A stretch of DNA of 64,000 nt from Alcaligenes endophyticus. Lineage in GTDB: Bacteria > Pseudomonadota > Gammaproteobacteria > Burkholderiales > Burkholderiaceae_B. The DNA is taken from contig NZ_JAPKND010000005.1 of the NCBI RefSeq assembly GCF_026344035.1, positions 186,001-250,000 on the forward strand. The letters are read 5' to 3'. The notes beneath the pieces are model-generated. The model did not search any database, was not told where the DNA came from, and worked only from the letters and a program-made list of their open reading frames with translations. The position numbers were made by a program, and so were the translations under genes. Numbering within the stretch: the first letter of the stretch is position 1; every line of letters starts with the position of its first letter. Below, one piece after another: positions 17,505 through 24,575 of the stretch.

Positions 17505-17515
17505 ACCGCCCTAGT
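17500..17515. other. Candidate recombinase core site at the integrase/ytoQ junction
   Basis: At the exact junction between the recombinase stop codon and the ytoQ remnant, the 5-bp arms ACTAG (17500-17504) and CTAGT (17511-17515) flank a 6-bp spacer. Short inverted arms around a 6-8 bp spacer are typical of tyrosine-recombinase crossover sites. No second copy was noticed in the window, so this is only a candidate. Confidence 0.35.
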
Positions 17516-17717
17516 CGTGGTGTTTCTGGGTGATCAACACAAACAATGGAATGCTGCGCTCGACGCTGGTTTCTGTGCCGCGTTGGGCAAGCCCTATATA
17601 AGTCTGCACGCAGAGAACATCATCCACCCCTTAAAAGAAGTCGATGCAAGCGCTCAGGCGTGGGCCACCACACCCGAGCACGTGGTTGAAATACTGCGCT
17701 ACATCTGGAAAGCGTAG
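17505..17717 (+). pseudogene. ytoQ: 3' remnant of a ytoQ-family gene
   Basis: The frame starting right after the recombinase stop codon encodes about 70 residues that match the C-terminal half of YtoQ-family proteins, which have a nucleoside 2-deoxyribosyltransferase-like fold. The recognisable segments are VVVFLGDQHKQWNAALDAGF, LGKPYISLH, HPLKEVDA and a terminal HVVEILRY. Full YtoQ proteins are about 150 residues and begin with an LAGEIH-type motif. That first half is missing here and was not seen elsewhere in the window. The first ATG/GTG possibilities (GTG at 17517) have no ribosome site. The remnant is probably not expressed as a functional protein. Truncation exactly at the recombinase gene points to an insertion. 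Confidence 0.82.
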
Positions 17718-17727
17718 AAGCGATTAC

Positions 17728-18036
17728 TTATCTATCTTCCCTAGTCGGAAGCTTTTTGATAGCCATTTGCAGGCCTAAGGCCTGCAAAATAGCGCACCAA
17801 TTACTAAGCGAGGGATTGCCATTTTCTGACAGAGTGCGATAAATTTGCGTTGCATTTAACTTCGCGTCTTGAGCCAGCTGCAGCATCCCTCCTTGCGACT
17901 GGGCTAAATAGCGTAATGTAATCAAAGCACCTGCTTGATCATTCTCGTTTAAATAAGAATTTATGGCTGCATGGGCTAATTCAGGATGTGTTCTGTATAG
18001 CTCAATTTTGGACTTATCGTAAATGTTTTTTGCCAT
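17728..18036 (-). CDS. HigA-like addiction-module antidote protein (orphan)
   Basis: The 102-residue product fits the small helix-turn-helix antitoxins of the HI1420 type (TIGR02684). It has an N-terminal AINSYLNENDQAGALITLRY segment, then GGMLQLAQDAKLNATQIYRT and NPSLSNWCAILQALGL. In that family the toxin (a RelE/HI1419-like protein) is normally encoded directly upstream. Here the upstream 166 bp contain no such frame and the next gene is copA, so the gene is an orphan. I chose the ATG at 18036; an upstream TTG in frame is unlikely. It may act as a stand-alone repressor or be a relic of a decayed toxin-antitoxin pair beside the recombinase. Confidence 0.8.
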   Translation of the reverse strand: MAKNIYDKSKIELYRTHPELAHAAINSYLNENDQAGALITLRYLAQSQGGMLQLAQDAKLNATQIYRTLSENGNPSLSNWCAILQALGLQMAIKKLPTREDR

Positions 18037-18202
18037 AATGAGGGTTCCGGCCAAATAAGGATACAAACCTTATAGATTACTCGAACTAAGGTAGCTATCT
18101 ATTAGTGTAAATCTGTTTAAATGCGCGTAAATCATTGAAAAGCAAGATAATGTATCAGCTTCAAACAAGATTGCACCCTGTTCGAGAATAAACCATTGGG
18201 CC

Positions 18203-20662
18203 TTAATGGTTGAGTTTCACGACACGTAAACGTAATGCATTCACCAATACGAATGTACTAGAGAACGTCATTGCCGCTGCTGCTAGCATAGGCGATAACA
18301 ACGGCCCTTTGAAAATATACAACAAACCAGCCGCAATGGGTATTAGGGCTATATTATAGAAAAATGCCCAAAATAAGTTTTGTTTGATATTTCTCAAGCA
18401 ATATATAGACAAATCTATTGCGCTTACTACGGCCTTTAGGTCATCCGACATTAACACAACATCGGCAGACTCTACAGCTATATCCGTTCCGGTTCCTATA
18501 GCAATACCAACATCTGCGTGGGCTAAAGCGGGAGCATCATTGATCCCATCCCCTACAAAAGCAATCTTTCCATATTGTTTTTGTAAGCGTTTTATAGCCT
18601 CTACTTTATCACTGGGCATTAGCTCTGCAATAGTTTGAAATATTCCCAATTGTTGCGAAACCGCATCAGCAGTATGACGGTTATCGCCTGTCAACATTAT
18701 TACAGGTATGTCTCGTTTGTGTAAGGCCTTTATGGCTTCACGACTGCTTTCTTTTATAGGGTCCGCGACAGCAATCAAGGCCGCCAATTTTTGATCCACC
18801 GCCACATACAGCGGAGTTTTACCTTCTTTAGCAAGTTTTTCGGCGGCTAGGGCAAGCGAATCCATATTGATGTTCCTTCTGCTCATTAAGCGATCTGCCC
18901 CCACCCACACGTGCCTACCATGGATAATGGCCTCAACCCCCAAACCCGTTAGTGACTGAAAACTCTCCAATGCAGGCAACTGTAGTGCTTGTTTTTTTGC
19001 CGACTCAACAATGGCTTGCGCAATAGGATGCTCCGAACGCAATTCGATAGCAGCCACCCAAGCGAGCAGTTGTTCACGTTCGAAGCCCTCGCTTACAATC
19101 AAGTCCGTAAGTTCAGGTTTTCCTTTTGTTAAGGTCCCCGTTTTGTCTACCGCTACCACTTTGACGTCGCGCAAGCTTTGCAAGGCATCTCCTTGACGAA
19201 ACAAGATACCCATTTGAGCCGCCCTACCTGTACTGACCATGATCGAAGTGGGTGTGGCTAGCCCCATCGCGCAAGGACAAGCAATAATAAGAACTGCCAC
19301 GGCATTACTTAATGCCATGGATAGGCCTGCGTCAGGATAAAAATACCACCAAGCCAAGCCCGTTAGCACGGCTATTAGCATAACCGCTGGAACAAACCAC
19401 AGGGTGACTCGGTCGACCAACGCTTGCACTGGCAGTTTGCTTGCTTGAGCCTGCTCAACCATTTGAATAATATGGGCCAACACCGTGTCGCCGCCTACAG
19501 CATGAACCTCATACACCAGCCCTCCTTGTTGGTTGACGGTACCACCTACCAGTTTGCTGCCTATCTGTTTAGCTACCGGTACTGGTTCACCGCTAATCAT
19601 AGACTCATCGACATAACTGTTGCCTTCAGTCACCACGCCATCCATGGCTACGCGTTCGCCTGGTCTTAACTGAACTTTGTCACCAACTTGGATTTGAGCT
19701 AAATCTAGCGCTACAAATTGCCCATCTCGCCAAACATTCGCGTGTTTGGGCTGTAGCCCTAACAAATTTTGAATAGCCGCAGAGGTGCGCCCTTTAGCGC
19801 GCGCCTCCATGTATCGCCCCACCAAAACTAGCGCAACAATAACTGCGGCAGCTTCATAATAAACATGCACTGAGCCTTCAGGTAGTAGTTGAGGGGTAAA
19901 GGTAGCCACCAATGAGTACAAATAAGCCGCTAAGCTACCTACGGCTACCAAGGAGTTCATGTCGGGTGCTCCGCGCCACAAAGCAGGTAAACCTTGCGTG
20001 TAAAAATACCGTCCGGGCCCTATCAGCACTGCCGTAGTAAGCAAAAACTGCAGATAAATGTTGTACGGTGTTGGCAACACCGCCTGAACAAGTGCATGAA
20101 AGCCTGGAATTAAGTGCGAGCCCATCTCCATAATAAATACAGGTACTGCTAGTACTAGTGCCCAGATCATGCGCGGATAAAAGCGTTGCACATCACGCTC
20201 AGCAGGAGTCGGCCCTTGCGCTTGCGCCTCGTGTAGGCGCGCTTGGTAGCCGCCTTTATTTAACTTACTGTAAATAAGATTTAAGTCTTGATTAATGGGT
20301 GCAGTAAAAGTAGCCTGCTGAGTCGCTAAATTTACCTGTACCTGTTCGACAAAAGGGATCGTATTGAGTAGCTTTTCCACCCTACCCACACAAGAGGCAC
20401 AGCTCATACCATCGATATCAAGCACTTGCGTGTGCCTAACTACTGGATACCCCCCCTTTTGCAGAGCTTGCGCTAACTGCTTTGTATCAATAGGCCCATT
20501 TATGTCAAGATGAACAGTGGCATTGGCCAAATTGGCATGAGCGTTCAGCACATTGGGCTGCTTTAATATGATTTTTTCTACTCGGCCTACACAAGATGCG
20601 CAGCTCATCCCCTCTACGGGCAAAATTAAGACCGATTTCGTATTGTTGGTAGCGCTTGTCAT
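18203..20662 (-). CDS. copA: Copper-exporting P1B-type ATPase
   Basis: The 819-residue product has two N-terminal heavy-metal-binding domains, each with GMSCASC (Cys21/Cys24 and Cys88/Cys91). Eight expected membrane segments follow, with the metal-site motif CPC inside IIACPCAMGLATP. The phosphorylation loop DKTGTLTKG, the SEHPIAQA motif and the GDGINDAPALAHADVG hinge are all present. These features mark it as a Cu(I) efflux pump of the inner membrane. The ATG at 20662 is chosen because an AGGAG ribosome site precedes it; a TTG 21 bp upstream is unlikely. A MerR/CueR-type promoter lies just upstream. No copper chaperone or cueR gene is adjacent. Confidence 0.96.
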   Translation of the reverse strand: MTSATNNTKSVLILPVEGMSCASCVGRVEKIILKQPNVLNAHANLANATVHLDINGPIDTKQLAQALQKGGYPVVRHTQVLDIDGMSCASCVGRVEKLLNTIPFVEQVQVNLATQQATFTAPINQDLNLIYSKLNKGGYQARLHEAQAQGPTPAERDVQRFYPRMIWALVLAVPVFIMEMGSHLIPGFHALVQAVLPTPYNIYLQFLLTTAVLIGPGRYFYTQGLPALWRGAPDMNSLVAVGSLAAYLYSLVATFTPQLLPEGSVHVYYEAAAVIVALVLVGRYMEARAKGRTSAAIQNLLGLQPKHANVWRDGQFVALDLAQIQVGDKVQLRPGERVAMDGVVTEGNSYVDESMISGEPVPVAKQIGSKLVGGTVNQQGGLVYEVHAVGGDTVLAHIIQMVEQAQASKLPVQALVDRVTLWFVPAVMLIAVLTGLAWWYFYPDAGLSMALSNAVAVLIIACPCAMGLATPTSIMVSTGRAAQMGILFRQGDALQSLRDVKVVAVDKTGTLTKGKPELTDLIVSEGFEREQLLAWVAAIELRSEHPIAQAIVESAKKQALQLPALESFQSLTGLGVEAIIHGRHVWVGADRLMSRRNINMDSLALAAEKLAKEGKTPLYVAVDQKLAALIAVADPIKESSREAIKALHKRDIPVIMLTGDNRHTADAVSQQLGIFQTIAELMPSDKVEAIKRLQKQYGKIAFVGDGINDAPALAHADVGIAIGTGTDIAVESADVVLMSDDLKAVVSAIDLSIYCLRNIKQNLFWAFFYNIALIPIAAGLLYIFKGPLLSPMLAAAAMTFSSTFVLVNALRLRVVKLNH

Positions 20663-20692
20663 GTTGGCTCCTGAGTCAATCAATAGACTTGT

Positions 20693-20723
20693 AGCGTAAG
20701 GCTTACCCTGGGGGCAAGGTCAA
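20693..20723 (-). promoter_or_regulatory. CueR/MerR-type promoter of the copper ATPase gene
   Basis: On the minus strand a TTGACC -35 element (20723-20718) and a TACGCT -10 element (20698-20693) are separated by 19 bp. The spacer holds an imperfect dyad, CTTGCCC against GGGTAAG. An over-long 19-bp spacer containing a dyad next to TTGACC is the known arrangement of CueR-activated copper promoters. Activation by an unlinked CueR is inferred. Confidence 0.7.
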
Positions 20724-20744
20724 GAGCGTGCGCTACGGGGCAAC

Positions 20745-20771
20745 AAAAAACCCTAAGCATAATGCTTAGGG
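20745..20771 (-). terminator. Rho-independent terminator after the small secreted protein gene
   Basis: An inverted repeat (CCCTAAGC and GCTTAGGG arms around a short AT loop) is followed on the minus strand by a run of six T. It sits between the stop at 20817 and the copA promoter, insulating copA from read-through. Confidence 0.85.
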
Positions 20772-20816
20772 CGGCGAAACAACTGACGTACGGCTTAAGG
20801 GAGAGTTTGACGACAG

Positions 20817-21116
20817 TTAGAACGGCACGAAAGTGTTATGAGTAGCAGCCCATTGTTGCTGCTGTGCTTGTACGTCTGCGCTGCTCAGGCTAGACGTAGT
20901 GGAAACAGCTGGATAGGATAAATACTCACCTTGGCTGTCTCCGGCATGACCGGTGATTTGCTGTTGTGATGGGAAGGGAGCCACGTTAAGGCGAGCGGTA
21001 GTGCTAACAGCGGGTGCGTCTATTTCATAATTGACCGAGGCGGCCTGTGCGCTGGCTGCGCCAAACAAACCGGCAAGTAGACTAATAGTAGCAATAGTAA
21101 GGGTTACGTTTTTCAT
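20817..21116 (-). CDS. Small secreted protein of unknown function
   Basis: The 99-residue product has a clear signal peptide (about 1-25, ending AQAAS). The mature part is about 74 residues, Gln- and Ser-rich, with no cysteine. It contains an internal repeat: PAVSTT occurs twice (near residues 35 and 69), each time followed by a Leu-containing segment. The C-terminus (ADVQAQQQQW) recalls small DUF4148-like periplasmic proteins of Burkholderiales, but I cannot assign it confidently. It is monocistronic with its own terminator and faces a 449-bp upstream gap. The copper ATPase downstream has its own promoter, so co-function with copper is not implied. Confidence 0.72.
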   Translation of the reverse strand: MKNVTLTIATISLLAGLFGAASAQAASVNYEIDAPAVSTTARLNVAPFPSQQQITGHAGDSQGEYLSYPAVSTTSSLSSADVQAQQQQWAATHNTFVPF

Positions 21117-21565
21117 GGTGACTCAATGAGTAAGAAAAGTTAGCGTGTTATGCCTTTGGGTTAAAAGCATCAATGCATGGATTATGAGTCTCTATCGTAT
21201 GAGGAAAAACCCTTAAATCGGCATTCAGAATTCCATTTTTGGGATAATAAAAAGGGAACTTTATTTACACTCGGGAACATTTAAAGCTCCCGTGCTTTAT
21301 AAACGAATTTTGTTTTTTCCTTGTATTTCAATCATTTATGTAAAAACCATCTAAGCTAATATAAATTTTGAGTGATTTTTCTGATCTTCGTTAAAAAACT
21401 GCTTTAAGCCTCTAAAGCCTTACTAGCAAACATGTTCAAACCTTCAATCAGGTTCACACTCTGCTGAGTCGGAACAAACAGTTGTGATCGTGTTACGTTG
21501 ACGATAATCCCGTAGAATAGAACGCTTATTTTTTACTAGTGAAATAATGAACTAGGAATTATCTA
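21117..21565. other. 449-bp intergenic region, divergent promoters only
   Basis: This AT-rich gap lies between the leftward small secreted protein gene and the rightward LysR gene. I see no reading frame with a ribosome site and no RNA gene. A weak stem (CGGGA and TCCCG around an 11-base loop, about 21272-21292) is the only structure noticed. The region presumably carries the two divergent promoters. Confidence 0.6.
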
Positions 21566-22519
21566 ATGACTGTTAGTCCAGCTACTCCTTTGTTAAACGA
21601 TATGGCGATTTATGTTGAGGTCGCCAAGCAACGGCATTTCACGCGAGCGGCCGAGGCCTTAGGCATGCCCGTATCGACGGTCTCTAGGCGTATACGCTTG
21701 CTAGAACAAGAAATAGGCACGGCATTGCTTAAACGCAGTACGCGTAGCGTTGATATGACCGAGGCCGGTGCTTTGTATTATGAACGTTGCTTAGAAATAG
21801 TGAATCAGGCGCGTTTGGCCCACGAGCAACTGCTCGATATGACTCAACAAGTCAAAGGGGTGCTGCGGGTGTCTATGCCCAGTAGTCTGAGCGTCATTTT
21901 CATGCCAACCATACTCACACGATTTGCACAAAAATACCCTGACATTGAGTTTGATTTAGACCTCAGTGTCCGACCTATCGATTTACTGGCTGAAAACTTT
22001 GATTGTACGATTCGCTTGGGCGCACAAAACAGCTCTAATTTGGTTGCTCGTCGTTTGGGCGACCTGCAACTGGGCCTGTATGCTTCGTCACAGTATTTGA
22101 ATCAGCATGGTCGGCCCCAAGACCCACGTGAACTGACTCAACATCAATGTATCTTAGCGAGCAATCAACCCGAAGATACCCACTGGACGCTATCAAACAG
22201 CAAAACCAATGAAGTCGTTACTGTTGAGGTGCGCGGCTCCTTACGCATCAATAATGCACTAATGATGCATAAGGTCGCGGCTTGCCATGCGGGCATAGTT
22301 ATTTCTTCACAAATAGAAAGCCTGCTTGAGTTCCACGGCATTCCATTAGAGCCAGTACTGCCCGACTGGGCATTTGAGCCCTACCCTATTTATGCCCTGA
22401 TGCCCTCACGCATGCTCCCGCTAAAAACGCGCGTCTTTCTTGACTACCTTCAAGAGGCGTTGGGCCAATTGTTAAGTGGGCAGGTGTTGCCTATTCCTGC
22501 TGTCCATAGCGGTTACTAA
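21566..22519 (+). CDS. LysR-family transcriptional regulator
   Basis: The 317-residue product has the LysR N-terminal winged helix (about 13-70; FTRAAEALGMPVSTVSRRIR, then LEQEIGTALLKRSTRSV). The effector-binding domain follows (about 98-300; RVSMPSSLSVIFMP, ENFDCTIRLG). The FDCTIRLG and LVARRLGDL motifs place it with the CrgA/AaeR-like subgroup. An AGGA ribosome site precedes the ATG at 21566. The next genes in the same direction are a secreted ankyrin protein and an MFS transporter, which it may control. The effector is unknown. Confidence 0.93.
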   Translation: MTVSPATPLLNDMAIYVEVAKQRHFTRAAEALGMPVSTVSRRIRLLEQEIGTALLKRSTRSVDMTEAGALYYERCLEIVNQARLAHEQLLDMTQQVKGVLRVSMPSSLSVIFMPTILTRFAQKYPDIEFDLDLSVRPIDLLAENFDCTIRLGAQNSSNLVARRLGDLQLGLYASSQYLNQHGRPQDPRELTQHQCILASNQPEDTHWTLSNSKTNEVVTVEVRGSLRINNALMMHKVAACHAGIVISSQIESLLEFHGIPLEPVLPDWAFEPYPIYALMPSRMLPLKTRVFLDYLQEALGQLLSGQVLPIPAVHSGY

Positions 22520-22632
22520 GGAACTTCTAAGCAATTCGCGTCTCGAATATTTATCCTTATGTGAAGTGTTATACAACAATTCATATAAGTTGCTTAATCA
22601 GCACCTACTATTCAACAAACAAAGGTCATTCT

Positions 22633-23319
22633 ATGATGAGCTACATGACGTCGTTTTGCCGCCGCTTTTTTTATTCAGCCTGCTGTTGCATAATGGCTAG
22701 TTCTGTAAGTTATGCGCAAAGCAACGCCTTATTGCAAGCCGTTAAAGCTAAAGACATAGCCTCGGTTCAACAGCTTTTAGATAATCCCCAGAACACGGCC
22801 CTATTAAACGTAGCTGATGCACGGGGACAGTCACCCTTGCTGTTAGCCACCTGGGACAATTCCGTAGACATTGCGCGCTTGCTGATTGAGGCCGGAGCCG
22901 ATGTGAATCAAAAAGATCACCAGCAAGACTCGCCGTATCTACTAGCTGGCGCCCAAGGACGTAATGAAATTCTAATGATGACTCTAGCCAACGGGGCAGA
23001 CTTGCAAAGCACGAATCGCTACGGGGGGACTGCACTGATCCCCGCTGCAGAAAAAGGCCATTTAGAAGCGGTAAAGATATTGCTCCAAGCGGGGGTGGAT
23101 CCCGATCACATTAACCGCTTAGGTTGGACAGCCTTACATGAAGCTATTGTGCTGTCGGATGGCGGACCAACTCACCAAGAAATCATTCGTGCACTGTTAG
23201 CAGCAGGTGCGAACCCCAACTTAGCTGACGGCAATGGGGTGAAGCCACTGGCACTGGCCCGCCAACGTGGTCATAAGGCTTCTGCGGATATTTTAGAATC
23301 CGCAGGCGCTCAACCTTAA
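22633..23319 (+). CDS. Exported ankyrin-repeat protein
   Basis: The 228-residue product starts with a signal peptide (about 1-29, hydrophobic with a CCC run and ending SYAQ). About five ankyrin repeats follow, recognisable from GQSPLLLATWDNSVDIARLL, AGADVNQKD, GGTALIPAAEKGHLEAVKIL, GWTALHEAI and AGANPNLADGNG. Ankyrin repeats bind proteins; here the domain should sit in the periplasm. The ATG at 22633 follows AAAGG; an earlier GTG frame would spoil the signal peptide. The MFS transporter gene starts 11 bp downstream, so the two are co-transcribed. Periplasmic ankyrin proteins of this type (AnkB-like) have been tied to oxidative-stress protection, but the role here is open. Confidence 0.9.
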   Translation: MMSYMTSFCRRFFYSACCCIMASSVSYAQSNALLQAVKAKDIASVQQLLDNPQNTALLNVADARGQSPLLLATWDNSVDIARLLIEAGADVNQKDHQQDSPYLLAGAQGRNEILMMTLANGADLQSTNRYGGTALIPAAEKGHLEAVKILLQAGVDPDHINRLGWTALHEAIVLSDGGPTHQEIIRALLAAGANPNLADGNGVKPLALARQRGHKASADILESAGAQP

Positions 23320-23330
23320 ACATCTTATTA

Positions 23331-24554
23331 ATGAGCCGTACTATTTCCACATCGTCTACTCCCGTAAATAGCGTTACTCAGCAAGCCACCACCCGGTTGT
23401 GGCTTGTTTTCGTGATACTTGTGGGGCTTAACCTGCGCCCTTTTCTAACTGCTAGTGGTACATTAGCGCAAGAAATCGCACAAAGTTTGCAGATGCCTCT
23501 TGGGCAGATGGCTTGGTTAACATTTATCCCCATGATGATTATGGGGATAGGCGCATTTTCTTTACCCAGTTTACGTAATTGGGTAGACACGCGTCGCTTA
23601 ACCTTAATGGCCTTAGTGTGTTTGTTTTTAGGCTCTGCATTACGCTTAAAAGTAGACAGTAATATTGAGCTAATCATGACCGCCGTGCTGTGCGGGGTGG
23701 GCGTAGCTGTTTTACAAACGTTCTTACCGGGGATTATCAAGCAAAACTTCCCTAGGCATGTGGCTCCCGTAACGGGGCTCTATTCGGCCACTCTCATGGG
23801 AGGCGGAGCTTTCGGGGCTCAGTTTACCCCTTTGCTCAGCGACTTGACCGATAGTTGGCGTTGGGGCCTAGCCTTTTGGGCGCTGCCTGTGCTGCTTGCG
23901 GTATGGGTTGCCTATCGAGTTCTACCCGTCAATAAAGCCGTAAAAACCAACTCATCACTGTCTTTGCGCAGTTACCTGGCACTACCAAGAACGTGGGCCT
24001 TAATTGCCTCTTTTGGCTTGGTTAATGCGGGCTATGCCACCCTAATTACTTGGCTAGCGGTTTATTATCAAGGTCACGGCTGGTCAGCGCCCGCCAGTGG
24101 AAGCCTAGTGGCCGTATTATCAATTGCGCAAGCTGCTGCGGCGTTGGCTATTCCTAGTTTAGCCGCTAAAAACAAAGACAGGCGCCCATGGCTATGGTTG
24201 GTGCTGTTTTGTCAGTTTTTAGGGTTTTTAGCAGTTAGCTATATCCCTGACACGGCTCCATACTTGTGGGCGATTATTCTGGGTGTGGGTTTAGGTGGCT
24301 GTTTCGCCATGGTCATGGTGGTCGCACTGGATCATTACCCTGACTCGCAGCGCGCGGGGGTGTTGTCTGCCCTGATGCAAGGCGGTGGTTTCCCCATCGC
24401 AGCGCTTGCGCCCATAATAGGTTCGGTAATTTATCAACACACAGGTAGTTTCCACAGTCTGTGGTTAATGCACCTGTGTTTCATCGCATTTATAGCGCTA
24501 TTAACGTATAGCTTTCAGCCTAAGCATTATGCCAAAGTGATGCGGTACGAATAG
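23331..24554 (+). CDS. MFS transporter of the CynX/NimT (YycB-like) family
   Basis: The 407-residue protein has twelve expected membrane segments. The LNLRPFLTASGTL segment near residue 35 is characteristic of the CynX/NimT branch of the major facilitator superfamily. A repeat-like second half contains GLGGCFAMVMVVALDHYPDS and GVLSALMQGGGFPIAALAP. Known relatives move cyanate, 2-nitroimidazole or similar small organic molecules; the substrate here is unknown. It follows the ankyrin gene by 11 bp. Transcription probably ends at the hairpin at 24580-24609, which lies between it and the convergent GGDEF gene. Confidence 0.9.
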   Translation: MSRTISTSSTPVNSVTQQATTRLWLVFVILVGLNLRPFLTASGTLAQEIAQSLQMPLGQMAWLTFIPMMIMGIGAFSLPSLRNWVDTRRLTLMALVCLFLGSALRLKVDSNIELIMTAVLCGVGVAVLQTFLPGIIKQNFPRHVAPVTGLYSATLMGGGAFGAQFTPLLSDLTDSWRWGLAFWALPVLLAVWVAYRVLPVNKAVKTNSSLSLRSYLALPRTWALIASFGLVNAGYATLITWLAVYYQGHGWSAPASGSLVAVLSIAQAAAALAIPSLAAKNKDRRPWLWLVLFCQFLGFLAVSYIPDTAPYLWAIILGVGLGGCFAMVMVVALDHYPDSQRAGVLSALMQGGGFPIAALAPIIGSVIYQHTGSFHSLWLMHLCFIAFIALLTYSFQPKHYAKVMRYE

Positions 24555-24575
24555 CGCAACGGCTAGTCGATACTA

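Noticed and set aside
17333-17533. Plus-strand frame overlapping the recombinase end
   Set aside because: It is out of frame with the clear recombinase catalytic domain and shows no family pattern.
18067-18202. A missing toxin gene upstream of the HigA-like protein
   Set aside because: No frame with a start and a RelE-like pattern is visible in this stretch.
21117-21565. A possible small RNA in the long gap
   Set aside because: Only a weak 5-bp stem was seen, with no T-run or recognisable promoter pair that would define a transcript.
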